Origin: Io17-Chloro-G2 sp965226825
GTDB taxonomy: Bacteria > Chloroflexota > Dehalococcoidia > Lucifugimonadales > UBA3495
Direction of reading: 5' to 3'
DNA length: 64,000 nucleotides
Assembly (NCBI GenBank): GCA_965226825.1
Contig: CBDDED010000003.1
Location: forward strand, 2,666,001 to 2,730,000
Shown: in pieces, positions 1 to 9,129 of the stretch
Position numbering within the stretch: the stretch's first letter is position 1
How the letters are laid out: the number at the start of each line of letters is the position of its first letter
Notes under the pieces: model-generated
What the model was told of the DNA's origin: nothing
The model's database searches: none
What the model saw: the letters and a program-made list of their open reading frames with translations, nothing else
Made by a program: the position numbers and the translations under genes

Positions 1-720
1 GCACTCGGCAACCGCGGCGATTCCGCCTCGCCAGACGCTCAACACTTCGTCATTCCGGTTGGCGTAGGGCCCGTCCCGCAACACCCCGCCGATGTGGTTC
101 AGGATTATGGTCAGTTCCGGGACCGCCCGGGCAAAATCCGCCAACTCCGGCAGCTGGTGAAAGAACATCCAGCCTTCCAGTGACAGTCCCATCCGAGCGA
201 GCACCCGGGCGCCCGCTCGAAACCCGTCGCTGGCCAACTGCCCCGGCATGGCGTGGGCCGCGGTGTTTTCCACCGCCGGATTCGAGTCGTAGGTAACCGA
301 GTGGCGGATGCCGCGAAACCGGTTCGGGCTGGCCTCCTGAAGGGCTTCCAGCACCGGCGCAACGCCATCTCCAAGGTTCAAGTTAGCGTGGCCCACGATT
401 GCCGCCGCGGCCCGGCACGGACCGTATAGCCCGCTGGCGCTGGCAGCCGCCAGACCCTGAACGAATTCCACCTCGCCCACCGGGCGCATCTCCTCAGAAC
501 CGTCCGTCCGATACATCGACCTGGCTTCCACAAACACCGTGGATTGCACGTTGTGACCGCTGTTACAGTCTGCGGCCAACTCATGGAGCAGATACCGCTG
601 ATAGGGGATACGCGCGGTCCGATAGTCCCAAAAGTGATGGTGAGGATCACAAATGGGCATTTCCGGCTCCAGGGTCGCTTCCTGAGTCAGGGCCAACCAG
701 TCGTTTCCGCCAAATGGCAT
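1..720 (-). CDS. Amidohydrolase family 2 protein, C-terminus cut by window edge
   Basis: Reading the minus strand from the ATG at 718-720 gives 240 codons without a stop, running off the left end. Near the N-terminus is PICDPHHHFWD, the metal-binding HxH signature of the amidohydrolase-2 (PF04909) group, which includes 2-pyrone-4,6-dicarboxylate lactonase and 4-sulfomuconolactone hydrolase. Further on are RGIRHSV and LNHIGG, typical of the same TIM-barrel family. The family hydrolyses lactones and related ring compounds in the cytoplasm, usually with one divalent metal ion. The exact substrate cannot be read from the sequence. The last third, which carries the final catalytic Asp, lies outside the window. 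The gene is divergent from the NIPSNAP gene, with about 210 bp between their starts. Confidence 0.82.
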   Translation of the reverse strand, partial: MPFGGNDWLALTQEATLEPEMPICDPHHHFWDYRTARIPYQRYLLHELAADCNSGHNVQSTVFVEARSMYRTDGSEEMRPVGEVEFVQGLAAASASGLYGPCRAAAAIVGHANLNLGDGVAPVLEALQEASPNRFRGIRHSVTYDSNPAVENTAAHAMPGQLASDGFRAGARVLARMGLSLEGWMFFHQLPELADFARAVPELTIILNHIGGVLRDGPYANRNDEVLSVWRGGIAAVAEC

Positions 721-910
721 GAGGAAACCTCCGTTTCAGAGCTTGGGAACCCAATAGTATCACACCGCCGGAACCGAATCGCCCAGCGCCGAGGTCCGCC
801 GGGGACGGCCTCCCGCCAACCTGGGAGATTGTCGGGCAGATTGGGACCCGCCGGTTCACCGTCATGCCGGTTGTTGCGGCGGCGGGCCCGGTGTGTTAAT
901 TAAGGAGAGC

Positions 911-934
911 ATGAATATGGAGGTGCACGCATGA
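911..934 (+). promoter_or_regulatory. Seven-codon upstream ORF overlapping the NIPSNAP start
   Basis: AAGGAGAGC is followed directly by ATG at 911, which opens a 7-codon frame. That frame closes with TGA at 932-934, overlapping the ATG of the downstream gene as ATGA. The GGAGG inside this mini-ORF is the likely ribosome site of the main gene. The arrangement could give translational coupling, or it could be chance. Confidence 0.3.
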
Positions 935-1575
935 TTTCCCAGCTACGCACGTACACGGTCAACCGGGGGATGATGGACCAGTGGGTCAAGCTTTTTGCCG
1001 AGAACCTGGTCCCCATGCAAGAGAGGCAAGGAATCAAAGTTGACGGCATGTGGGTGAATGAAGACCGGAATCAATTCATCTGGATTCGCAGCTTTGCTGA
1101 CGCCGCAGACCTCGCGGCCAAAGAGGCCGCCTTCTACGAGTCCGACGAGTGGAAGGCCGCGGTTGACCACACCCGCAGCCACCTGGCCAAGGTTGTGGTC
1201 CAGCCCATGGCGCCGGCCCCTGGGACTCACGGGCTGACAGGCCCCACGGACCAGATGGCACAGCTTCGCATCTACACGGTGAATCGTGGAATGATGGACC
1301 AGTGGGCCAAGCTGTTCACCGAGAAACTGGTTTCCATTCAAGAAAACGAGGGCATCCGGGTCGACGGCATGTGGGTCACCGACGACGAGTCCCAGTTCGT
1401 CTGGATTCGCAGCTTCGGCGGCCCCGATGACCTGAAGGCCAAGGAATCGGCCTTCAGCAATTCTGAGGATTGGAAAGCCATCGTGGACCACGCCCGCAGC
1501 CATCTGGCCAGGCTTGACGTTCACACGATGGCGCCGGTTTTCCAGACCGCAGGCGCGCCGGTAGGAACCGCCTGA
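931..1575 (+). CDS. Tandem-duplicated NIPSNAP domain protein
   Basis: The 214-residue protein consists of two copies of one ~105-residue unit. Residues 1-95 and 109-205 match almost position by position: QLRTYTVNRGMMDQWVKLF against QLRIYTVNRGMMDQWAKLF, then VDGMWV, a WIRSF block, and a final DHxRSHLA. Each unit has the look of a NIPSNAP/dimeric alpha-beta-barrel domain, small folds found next to oxidoreductases and sometimes acting as accessory or degradative proteins. The single-domain form normally dimerises, so the fusion would make a pseudo-dimer within one chain. There is no signal peptide, so it is cytoplasmic. The start at 931 has GGAGG eight bases upstream. Function is not established. 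Confidence 0.8.
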   Translation: MISQLRTYTVNRGMMDQWVKLFAENLVPMQERQGIKVDGMWVNEDRNQFIWIRSFADAADLAAKEAAFYESDEWKAAVDHTRSHLAKVVVQPMAPAPGTHGLTGPTDQMAQLRIYTVNRGMMDQWAKLFTEKLVSIQENEGIRVDGMWVTDDESQFVWIRSFGGPDDLKAKESAFSNSEDWKAIVDHARSHLARLDVHTMAPVFQTAGAPVGTA

Positions 1576-1753
1576 TTCCCGGAACACCGGAGGGAACGGG
1601 CCATCATCACCGTGGAGACGCGGGCGGCTCTGCCGTATCGAAGTCTTCCAAGGGGCGCGATGGTATGCCGAACGCGGGTAGCCCCAGGGCCCAGCAGCAG
1701 TGGGCTATTGCCGGCCGGTCGCTGAGCGCCAATAGCAAGAAGGGGACGCGACG

Positions 1754-2809
1754 ATGCCAAACTACGTTTATGTAGCAGCGCAAGACGACGATAAGATATC
1801 CATCTTCACGATGGACGACGACTCTGGAAAGCTAACGCTTCAGGGCGAGGTAGCGGTCTCCGGTGGTCCCTCGCCATTGGCTCTTTCCCCGGACCGGGGT
1901 GTGCTTTACGTGGGACAGCGGAACGATGTCGCAATTTCCAGCTATAGCATCGACCCGGACAATGGCGGTCTCACCCGCAACGGTTCGATAAATCCCGAGA
2001 CCGCGCCCGCGTTCCTGTCCACCGACCGGGCCGGCCGTTACCTGCTCTCCTCCTATTACCAGAGCGGTCACATAGCGGTGCACCCCTTGGGGACCGACGG
2101 TTCAGTGGGAGGTGGCCCCACCGAATGGATCGCCACCCAGGTGGGAGCACATGCCATGCAGACTGACCGCTCCAACCGGTTCGCTTTCGCGCCCCACATC
2201 GCCCGGTTGAACGACAACGTCATGGAACCGCCTAAGGACGCGCCCGGCCCCAATTCGATCTACCAGTACAAGTTCGACGAGAACACCGGGCGTCTCAGCC
2301 CCAACGCACCGCTGGAGTTGAAGATGTCCTCCGGCTTGGGGCCCCGACATCTCACCTTCCATCCAACCCAGGACGTTGTTTACTTTTCCGATGAACAGGG
2401 TTGCAGTGTGACCGCCTACCGCTTGGATGGGGAGACGGGAACTTTGTCGGCGTTGCAGACCGTGAACACCCTTCCCGAAGGCGTGACCGTGCGAAACACC
2501 TGCTCTCAAATTCAAATCACGCCTTCCGGAGATTTCCTGTACGTCCCCAACCGGGGCCACAACAGCATCGCCGGTTTCTCGGTGGATTCCGGGGGGCGCC
2601 TGACTCCCGCCGGTCATGCGTCAACCGAAGCCGTGCCCAGTGCCTTCAGCCTCGACCCTTCGGGCAGGTTCATGTACGCCGCCGGCTCCGCGACCGGAGT
2701 TTTGGCCTCTTACCGCGTAAATCCCGCCACGGGGGAACTCACGCCCATCGACACTTACCCGGTAGGCAGCCGTCCGATGTCGGTGTTGACGGCAACCCTG
2801 GGGAGCTGA
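1754..2809 (+). CDS. Lactonase-family seven-bladed beta-propeller (6-phosphogluconolactonase-like)
   Basis: The 351-residue product has the blade rhythm of the PF10282 lactonase family. Examples are the opening YVYVAAQDDDKISIF, repeated SPDRGVLYVG / DPSGRFMYAA / TPSGDFLYVPNRG units, and GPRHLTFHPTQDVVYFSDE near the middle. RHLTFHP and NRGHNSIAGF are characteristic. Known members hydrolyse 6-phosphogluconolactone or act on other sugar lactones. The length fits a single full domain. There is no signal peptide, so it is probably cytoplasmic. AGAAGGGG lies upstream of the ATG. A clear hairpin terminator follows at 2867. The neighbouring amidohydrolase and NIPSNAP genes suggest lactone or aromatic catabolism, but this is inference. 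Confidence 0.85.
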   Translation: MPNYVYVAAQDDDKISIFTMDDDSGKLTLQGEVAVSGGPSPLALSPDRGVLYVGQRNDVAISSYSIDPDNGGLTRNGSINPETAPAFLSTDRAGRYLLSSYYQSGHIAVHPLGTDGSVGGGPTEWIATQVGAHAMQTDRSNRFAFAPHIARLNDNVMEPPKDAPGPNSIYQYKFDENTGRLSPNAPLELKMSSGLGPRHLTFHPTQDVVYFSDEQGCSVTAYRLDGETGTLSALQTVNTLPEGVTVRNTCSQIQITPSGDFLYVPNRGHNSIAGFSVDSGGRLTPAGHASTEAVPSAFSLDPSGRFMYAAGSATGVLASYRVNPATGELTPIDTYPVGSRPMSVLTATLGS

Positions 2810-2866
2810 GCCGACACCAGAGGACTACCCAAGTCGAGAGACCTCAGCAGGACGGTAGGACAAACA

Positions 2867-2905
2867 AGAGAGGCCATCGCGAAACCGCGGTGGCCTCTTT
2901 CTCGT
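2867..2905 (+). terminator. Intrinsic terminator after the lactonase gene
   Basis: AGAGGCCA (2869-2876) pairs with TGGCCTCT (2891-2898). The stem extends inward by four more pairs around a GAAACC loop, and it ends in a short T-rich stretch. It lies 58 bases after the lactonase stop. Confidence 0.75.
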
Positions 2906-3728
2906 CCGTGTATGCAGCCTAATTTTGTTGCCGGAATTGACCGCTGCGCAGAAGCAGTCGGAGCGCGTCCGCCGTTTTGCCCATACACCGGTCGGCCTAT
3001 GGGGTTGCGCCGGCTCGATTGGGCCACTCTCCCTGGCCCGCCACGCCGGTCGCCTCCGCCCGGCACACAGACCAATGCCACCGTCAACTCAGCGCCGGAG
3101 GATGTGGGCGCCCTTCTGCCGGTGCCCTACCCGGTGTCTTCCAAAGTGAACCAGCACCGCGCCCACGTCCTCGCCGGCCACCAGTTCCAAAGCCCCGGCC
3201 GGGGAGTATTGTTCGTTTGTGGGGCATCGTATTTGCGACGCCGCCCGATTCAGCACAGGTCACAAAAATATGGCTGTTAAGTGAGTCCCCCATCACCCAT
3301 ATTTGAGTCTTAAGTCAGGCAGGCGTATGATACAAAAATGTCATCATACGCCACCGATAGACGGTTCTCTCCATCGTCGTAGGTTTCTCAGACTTGCCAT
3401 ACGCGGTCCACGCCGCGCCGACTCGAAGACTGATTGGCTCCGTGCGGACCCAATTTTCTTGCGCGGATGGGAATGTGCAGTACTATTCACCCCACCTCAT
3501 CACGATACCAGGGCAGGCAACCGTCAAGTGAAACCAACCTGGATGAGTCCGGTTAAACCGGTCATAGCCGATGGGCGAAAAAGCCCGGGCAAGCTAACCT
3601 GCCCGCATTCCCGGCCTCACCTCAATCCCCTACCGCAACCCAGCGCGTCGTCCTGAAACAGAAAGTTGGGCCCAGGCGGCTGGGGTCGGATTTCCACCTT
3701 CTCGAGCGAAGGGAAAGATGAAACAGTT
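2906..3728. other. Long intergenic stretch with one strong hairpin
   Basis: I see no convincing gene in this ~820 bp. Open frames here lack ribosome sites and family resemblance. The one structural signal is a palindrome at 3322-3352: GGCGTATGAT and ATCATACGCC flank an A-rich loop in which ACA/TGT can add three more pairs. There is no T-tract, so it is not a normal terminator. It could be an operator or part of the leader of the next gene. Confidence 0.5.
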
Positions 3729-4280
3729 GTGAGCATTTCCCAATTGTTTCGGCCTGCGGCCTTGTTGGTTGCCGTCGGCGCGGCCTTCTTCGTATGTGGC
3801 GTCATGCTGATCGAGCCTTGCGCAACGTCCGCTCAGAGCAATATCACGCACGTAGAAGCTGACGTCACAGCACCCGTACTCACCGCCGCCGAGGCAATTG
3901 GGCGCGACACTTCGACCTCTACGCTCAGACTCACTTTTGATGAAACCCTCGCCTACGAATCCGGGGAAGAAGTGGGACGGCTACCGCAATGGGGACGCGG
4001 AAATTCGAACTGGACCGTCCTCTTCCGTTTCAAAGTCGCGATAAACGGTTCCGATCTCAGGACCAAAATAAAGGAGTTGAAAATTTCCGACAACACTGTG
4101 CTTATCGAGTTCGCCCCCGCGGTGAAGGATGGCGACATCGTGCAGGTAGCCTATGACGCTACCCCGAAGGACCAGGGCGAAGAATTCCCGTTGGCCGAGA
4201 TTGCAGACGCCGCCGGAAACAAGTTGGAATCATTTGCAATTCCGGTACCTCTGCCCCGCTTCACCGAGAGGGAGAAGTGA
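3729..4280 (+). CDS. Secreted protein with one SwmB-like/Ig-like domain
   Basis: I chose the GTG at 3729 because it puts a clean secretion signal at the N-terminus (a short basic stretch, then LLVAVGAAFFVCGVML and an A-rich cleavage region) and has GGGAAAG upstream. The in-frame start at 3666 would add a Pro/Gly-rich tail ahead of the signal. The mature part contains VLTAAEAIGRD..TLRLTFDETL and a closing VAYD..DAAGNKLESF. This is the shape of the SwmB-like repeats seen in bacterial surface proteins, here as a single copy of about 110 residues. Its role is unknown; export to the cell surface or periplasm-like space is predicted. It is convergent with the LuxR-type gene. Confidence 0.65.
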   Translation: MSISQLFRPAALLVAVGAAFFVCGVMLIEPCATSAQSNITHVEADVTAPVLTAAEAIGRDTSTSTLRLTFDETLAYESGEEVGRLPQWGRGNSNWTVLFRFKVAINGSDLRTKIKELKISDNTVLIEFAPAVKDGDIVQVAYDATPKDQGEEFPLAEIADAAGNKLESFAIPVPLPRFTEREK

Positions 4281-4327
4281 ACGAATCCGTATTCCGGAAT
4301 GCCGGTTACCGGAGGGGCGCCAGGCCT

Positions 4328-4348
4328 TTCTCGGGTTTTGGCCGAGAA
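4328..4348. terminator. Weak bidirectional hairpin between convergent genes
   Basis: TTCTCGG (4328-4334) pairs with CCGAGAA (4342-4348) around a T-rich loop. It lies in the 76 bp gap between the convergent SwmB-like and PAS-LuxR genes. The T-run is in the loop rather than after the stem, so it is only a candidate. Confidence 0.35.
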
Positions 4349-4356
4349 TCATTCAA

Positions 4357-5037
4357 TTACTCAACGGGCAAAATCCCCCGGCGCATGGCTGTGAGCACCG
4401 CGTCCAGCTTTGTGGCCGCACCAAGCTTCCGCCGGCAGTGGCGGATGTGGTTCCGCACCGTGTGATAGCTGATGCCCAGTTCTTCCGCGATTCGTGGGGT
4501 TCCCCGGCCCAGGGAGACCAGGCGCAGCACCTCCAGTTCCCGCAGGGTCAGCGCCGGGGCATTCTCCGCGGGCGCTTCCACCCCAATGTCCTCCGGCAAG
4601 ATGGAGGCCCCGTTCTCCTGCAGGGCATCCCGCACCGCACCGGCGTCCACCGACGACCCCGCTTCGTCCGTAGAATCGTGGAACAGGTGCACCAGCAGGG
4701 GGCCCGCTTCCAGGACACCCGCGACCACCATGGGAGTCAACGTGACGAGCTTCCTTTGGCCCGATGCGCAGAGCATGCGGAGCTTGACTGGGGTCGGAGC
4801 TAGTCCTGCTCGAAGGGCACGCATAGAAGGACACCCGGCCAGACACTCCGGGGTAAACCCATCGAGAGCCGTTCCAGCCACCACTTCGTAGCACCGGCGC
4901 CCCAGGACCTCCTCTCGCCGATGCCCGAGAATCCGCTGAGCCCCTGAACTCCAGAATAGAATTACCTGGTCCACAGACATGGCGTAAGCGCCGAATCCGC
5001 TGGCGTTCAGCAGTTGAAAGATATCGTTTGGGCTCAA
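4357..5037 (-). CDS. PAS-domain transcriptional regulator with LuxR-type HTH
   Basis: The 226-residue protein starts with a PAS sensor domain (about residues 5-125), recognisable from FQLLNASGFGAYAMSVDQVI, WSSGAQRILGHRREEVLGR and the final strand. The C-terminus is a GerE/LuxR helix-turn-helix (about 160-222): LTLRELEVLRLVSLGRGTPR then AEELGISYHTVRNHI. It has no receiver domain, so it probably senses a small ligand or redox/energy cue directly rather than being phosphorylated. CYEVVAG and CLAGCPSM carry several cysteines, which leaves metal or redox sensing possible. No target can be assigned; the neighbours are separately transcribed. The start at 5037 is the only good ATG. Confidence 0.85.
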   Translation of the reverse strand: MSPNDIFQLLNASGFGAYAMSVDQVILFWSSGAQRILGHRREEVLGRRCYEVVAGTALDGFTPECLAGCPSMRALRAGLAPTPVKLRMLCASGQRKLVTLTPMVVAGVLEAGPLLVHLFHDSTDEAGSSVDAGAVRDALQENGASILPEDIGVEAPAENAPALTLRELEVLRLVSLGRGTPRIAEELGISYHTVRNHIRHCRRKLGAATKLDAVLTAMRRGILPVE

Positions 5038-5850
5038 TCGAGTTCAGCCTTGCCGGCGGAATTTCGAATGGGAAACGGGGGTTGCAACAGGCATCTTTCT
5101 TCTCATCCCACCTCTGTGGCTATTGGTTAAAACCAAAACGTCTCGCGTCCGTGGGGTAGGCTTCCGTTTCACAACGGGGCGTTTGGGGTACGGGAGGGCA
5201 CTGGGTTAAGAGAGGGAGATAGGAGGGGTTGGAGAATCCTGACAGGCCACCCCGCGCCGGGACGCAGCGTCGGCCACGGTTTGCTCAACGGTACTCATTA
5301 AGGTTGTCTTCCCCCAATGTGCGCCGGCACGCTACACTCTCGCACAGGTTGCCAGCGTGAGGAGAATATACTACCTCCATTTGGGCGGGTCTATGATACA
5401 TTTAAGTTATATGGCGGATTGTAACGCTCTCGCGAGCCGAATGTGTGGGGGGAGGCGAATGGGATAGGACACTGTACGAGTCCTCCGTCGTCAAGTCTCA
5501 GAGACAGACCGGATTGCCAAAGCCTCGAACCGGAGCGATAGCTTCCGCCCCTTCCCGGAACAGCAGCAGAATGGGTCCCTCGACAAGGCCCGGCGTTGCG
5601 CCAAACGCCTCCCCGGCCGGCCCACCCGGAGCGGCACGATCTGAGAAAGCAACAACCCAGATGGTGACGGCGACGTCGTGGGCCCATCCAGGGTGACGGT
5701 GGAGGTCTTGCCAGCGTCCGGGGACGCTGAGGACAAAAATACTGTGTGCTCAGAGCGGGGCTAAGGTAGTAGAATCGCACCAATAACACTATGCCCCTGT
5801 AGGACTGCTCGGTCTAAAGCCGACAAAAAGGTCTGCAGCGCGAGAGTGCA
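5038..5850. other. 812 bp intergenic region, no gene recognised
   Basis: The region lies between divergent genes, the LuxR-type regulator on the minus strand and the solute-binding protein on the plus strand. Frames within 5391-5789 are open but rich in Arg/Pro and show no ribosome site or family motif. They look like decayed or chance frames. It should contain both promoters, but I cannot place a convincing -35/-10 pair. Confidence 0.45.
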
Positions 5851-7134
5851 TTGTTCCTGTCCTCAATAGCCAAAGAGTATCTGCCGGTCAAGAACGGGGT
5901 TGCCAGGCTATGGTTGGCATTGCTGATGGCCGCGGCCGGACTGTCCATCATTGCATCGGGCTGCCAGGTTGCGATGGAGGGACAGCCGGCCGAAACACCA
6001 TTGAAAATCGGTCTGCTGCTCAACTTCACCGGATCACCCGAGGCGTCAGCGGACAGAGAGCGGGCCTTCAACCTGGCAATACGCCACGTCAATGCGGGCG
6101 GGGGCGTGCTCGGGATGCCCGTGGAAGGCGTCTCCGCTGATGCGACTGCGGACCCGGCAGTCGCCGTGGAGGCTGCCCGGCATCTCGTAGAGGTCCAGGG
6201 TGTGCATGCGATAGTTGGTCCCAACGCGAGTTCGGCAGCATTACCGATTGCCCGGAGCGTGTCCGGCACGCTTGGAATTCCTACAATCAGCCCGTCCGCC
6301 ACTTCTCCACAGTTAAGCGATGTTGAGGACGACGGCTATTTTTTCCGGACGGCCCTCTCCGACGCTGCCCAGGGCCCGGTCCTTGCTCGCGTGACCTGGG
6401 ACCGCGGCTTCGACAACGTCGGCCTGATCTATCAGGACGACGCCTATGGTCGGGGGCTGGCTGCCGCCTTCGAAGATTCCTGGAAGGGAACGCTTCGGGT
6501 CGTGTCCGTCGATACTGCTCAGACGACGTTCCTATCCGAATTGGCGCAGAGTTCGGGTGCGGGAGCGCAGGCGTTGGTTGTCATCGCTTTCGAGGGTCAG
6601 GCGCTGTCCATCCTGCGCGAGGCTATCGACGAGGGAATTTACAGCCGGTTCGTCTTCGGCGACGCTGGCAAGAGAGTTAGTCTCGTCAGAGAGATCGGCG
6701 GTGACAAATTGGGCGGCATGTTCGGGACCGCCGGGGCGTCCGCTCCCGGCAATGCCGCAACGGCCGCCTGGGAAGCCTCCTTCATGGCCGAATACGGCGA
6801 GCTGCCCGTTCTCGCCTACGTCAAAGAAACCTACGACGCAACCGTTGCCCTCGCCCTCGCCGCCCAGGCTGCGGGCAGCGTCGACGGAGCAGCAATCCGT
6901 GACCGGTTGCGGCAAATCTCCGGACCTTCTGGGCGGGCCGTTCCTGGCACTGCCGAGGGTGTAGCAGAAGGGTTGTCCATGCTAGCTGAAGGTCGTGACA
7001 TCGACTTTGACGGCGCCGCCAACACGTTGGACTGGGACAAAAACGGCGACCTTCTCCGGGGTCACATAGGGACATGGCGTTTCACGTCTGACGAACGCAT
7101 CGAAGAAATTGACACGGTGTTCTACGAGAATTAA
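5851..7134 (+). CDS. ABC transporter substrate-binding lipoprotein, branched-chain amino-acid (LivJ) type
   Basis: The 427-residue product has a lipoprotein signal ending in SIIASGC (lipobox Cys at residue 38). After it comes the periplasmic-binding-protein fold of PF13458: IGLLLNFTGSPE at the start, VHAIVGPNASSAALPIA, IPTISPSATSPQL, YFFRTALSDAAQGPVLA and VGLIYQDDAYGRGLA. Such proteins capture amino acids, amides or other small polar ligands and deliver them to an inner-membrane permease. No permease or ATPase genes lie beside it, so it is an orphan binding protein here. The TTG at 5851 gives the best signal peptide; an ATG at 5926 would leave only the end of it. Confidence 0.85.
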   Translation: MFLSSIAKEYLPVKNGVARLWLALLMAAAGLSIIASGCQVAMEGQPAETPLKIGLLLNFTGSPEASADRERAFNLAIRHVNAGGGVLGMPVEGVSADATADPAVAVEAARHLVEVQGVHAIVGPNASSAALPIARSVSGTLGIPTISPSATSPQLSDVEDDGYFFRTALSDAAQGPVLARVTWDRGFDNVGLIYQDDAYGRGLAAAFEDSWKGTLRVVSVDTAQTTFLSELAQSSGAGAQALVVIAFEGQALSILREAIDEGIYSRFVFGDAGKRVSLVREIGGDKLGGMFGTAGASAPGNAATAAWEASFMAEYGELPVLAYVKETYDATVALALAAQAAGSVDGAAIRDRLRQISGPSGRAVPGTAEGVAEGLSMLAEGRDIDFDGAANTLDWDKNGDLLRGHIGTWRFTSDERIEEIDTVFYEN

Positions 7135-7285
7135 GCGCCCTCGGGAACACGCAAAGCACCGGTGCGAGAAAGGTGGAGCACCCCCTCCCTCAAATGAAGC
7201 GGCTGCGGGTGCCGGGCCCAACCATAGAACAACTCCGGTAAGTGATGACCCCCCAGAGAACGGGCGGGATATTTCGTCCGATCAA

Positions 7286-7319
7286 CTCGCCGGTGCAACA
7301 GGCCCTGCGCACCGGCGAG
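7286..7319. repeat. Perfect inverted repeat in the gap after the binding-protein gene
   Basis: CTCGCCGGTGC (7286-7296) and GCACCGGCGAG (7309-7319) form a perfect 11 bp stem with a 12-base loop and no T-tract. It sits in the 515 bp gap 7135-7650, in which I see no gene. It could stabilise the transcript end or bind a protein. Confidence 0.5.
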
Positions 7320-7650
7320 GAAATAAACTCGGAAAGCCCTTCCAGTTCCGGGTCCATTCCATTCCCCTTCAAGGCCGAGTGGACCTTGGGATGGAGTGGA
7401 TACAGACCAGGCCCAACGGGTCTATGTACCAGGATTGTAGACCCTGATCATAGACACAGAGGAACCACTGTGGCCTTTCCCCCTATAGCCATATCAAACG
7501 AGGTAGCAGCATCCTACGTTGACGGTCGCGGCCCTGATGAAACCGGCTTCTCCCGCAGTTTCAACCGGCGCAGTGTGCCTTGACGACCGGGTTTCCCAAG
7601 TTACAATTGCTTTGGGCGCCGGATACTAGATTCAAGAAGGAGAAACAGCA

Positions 7651-8409
7651 ATGCCTTTTTATACCAATGGCGATGTCCGCATCCATTATGAGGAAGTTGG
7701 GTCCGGTTTCCCGCTCCTGGCCACCCCCGGCGGAGGCTTGAACTCCGTGATGAGCGGTTGGCCCAGGCAGGTGTTCAATGCGATGGAGGAGTTCAAGAAC
7801 GACTTCCGCTGCATTACGATGGACCAGCGCAACGCGAACGGCGGGGAGTCCACCGGTCCGGTTCAGGTCAACGACCCGTGGGGAGCCTTCGCCGACGACC
7901 AACTGGGATTGATGGACCACCTGGGCATTCAGGAGTTCTTCTTCATCGGTTACTGCATCGGCGGGCCATTTGCACTCAAGCTCATGGAAAGGGCTCCCGA
8001 GCGCCTTCTGGCCGCCGTTCTCTGCCAGCCGGTCGGGCACTCTTCAAAGACGCCGGACTCCATGTATGACTCCGGCCATGATAGCTGGGGCCCCGAGCTA
8101 TGCGCCGGGCGGCCTGACCTAACCATGGAAATCGTTGACCAGTACCTGCACAACCTTTACCGAGTCCAGCCGGACTTCGCGTACAGCGTGTCGCGGGACT
8201 TCGCGCGCTCCTGCCAGACGCCGATGCTGGTCATGCCTGACGACACGCCATCGCACTCCTTGGAAGCCGCCATGGAACTGGCGGAGTTGGCTCCCAAAGC
8301 CCAGGTGACGGAATATCCCTGGAAGGAGTCAGAAGACATCAAGGCCAAGACGATCAGCCAGGTGCGCGACTTCCTGCAGGCGCATCAACCCGCGAGCACC
8401 GCCCGCTAA
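7651..8409 (+). CDS. Alpha/beta hydrolase with a Cys in the nucleophile-elbow position
   Basis: The 252-residue single-domain protein has the alpha/beta-hydrolase pattern: an oxyanion strand LLATPGGGLNS, the loop MDQRNANGGES, and the nucleophile elbow FFFIGYCIGGPFAL. In the elbow the expected Ser is Cys102 (G-x-C-x-G). A Cys nucleophile is known in dienelactone hydrolase, but the rest of this protein resembles haloalkane-dehalogenase/proline-peptidase-like hydrolases more than that family. The acid should lie in the strand around LVMPDD. The histidine is not certain: H202 in TPSHS is a candidate, but it precedes the usual place. AAGGAG lies upstream of the ATG. The natural substrate is unknown, likely an ester or lactone. 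Confidence 0.8.
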   Translation: MPFYTNGDVRIHYEEVGSGFPLLATPGGGLNSVMSGWPRQVFNAMEEFKNDFRCITMDQRNANGGESTGPVQVNDPWGAFADDQLGLMDHLGIQEFFFIGYCIGGPFALKLMERAPERLLAAVLCQPVGHSSKTPDSMYDSGHDSWGPELCAGRPDLTMEIVDQYLHNLYRVQPDFAYSVSRDFARSCQTPMLVMPDDTPSHSLEAAMELAELAPKAQVTEYPWKESEDIKAKTISQVRDFLQAHQPASTAR

Positions 8410-8529
8410 CAAGCAGTACCGAAAGCTGGCAGCCCAGTGAGCCAAGCCCCAGATACTCTGCACTCGCCCTAGAAGTAATAATGCAGTTGGGCGGGGCAGG
8501 CATCATTCCCGTAGTAGCTCCTTCGCTCC

Positions 8530-8862
8530 GTGATCCCATCCCCGGGCCAAGCCCAGTGCGACTTCGGCGAGGCCCGGGTGGGGCACGGAGGAGGTGGAGC
8601 GGATAGCCCACTATTTCGTCCTGGACCTGCCCCACAACGTCAGCTGCTTCGTCATGCCTATCCGGCAGACACTACCTAAGCGTTCTTGGGACGGCCATGT
8701 CTCGACCTTCGCCGTCCTGAGCGGATTGCCCCAGAGCATCCTGTAAGACAACACCAGGCTGGCGGTGGCCAGGATCATGTGAGACGGCCCGCGCACCAGG
8801 GCGTTGACCGAGCTGCAGTCCCACTACCTGTTTGAGGACCGGTTCGACCGTCGGGCGGAGGA
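8530..8862 (+). pseudogene. IS21-family transposase (istA) remnant
   Basis: Translation in changing frames recovers the middle of an IstA transposase. PGQAQCDFGEAR (from 8542) is the first catalytic Asp region. After a frameshift near 8584 come HYFVLDLPHNVSCFV, DGHVSTFAVLSGLPQSIL, DNTRLAVARI, and TELQSHYLFEDRFDR. In-frame stops at TAA (after SIL) and TGA (after ARIM) show it is dead. Both element ends and the istB partner are missing here. Degraded istB pieces lie elsewhere in the window (23.9 and 52.1 kb). Confidence 0.8.
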
Positions 8863-9129
8863 ATCGAATAGGGAAGTGCAAAACTCCATCCAGGCGCGAG
8901 CAAGGAGACGCCGGACCGCCAGAATTCTCCAACGCCCTTGATCTCGAACCAGCACAGACACGGATGCCCCTCGCTTCACATCTGAGTGGTTCTTCGCAAT
9001 CCTGCCTTGTCAACAACCGGACTCAAGCGAAACAAAAACGCCTCAGCACGGCCGTCGCGTCTTTGAACGGAAAGGCTCCTCGGGTAAGCAGGTATATAAT
9101 TCCCCTTTGATTCGCCACAGGAGTAGGTG

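Noticed and set aside
943..1587. Long minus-strand ORF opposite the NIPSNAP gene
   Set aside because: It is a shadow of the real gene: no ribosome site, and its apparent internal repeat only mirrors the domain duplication on the plus strand.
2912..3280. 122-codon ORF after the lactonase terminator
   Set aside because: It starts within the terminator region, has no ribosome site, and its composition is that of random GC-rich sequence.
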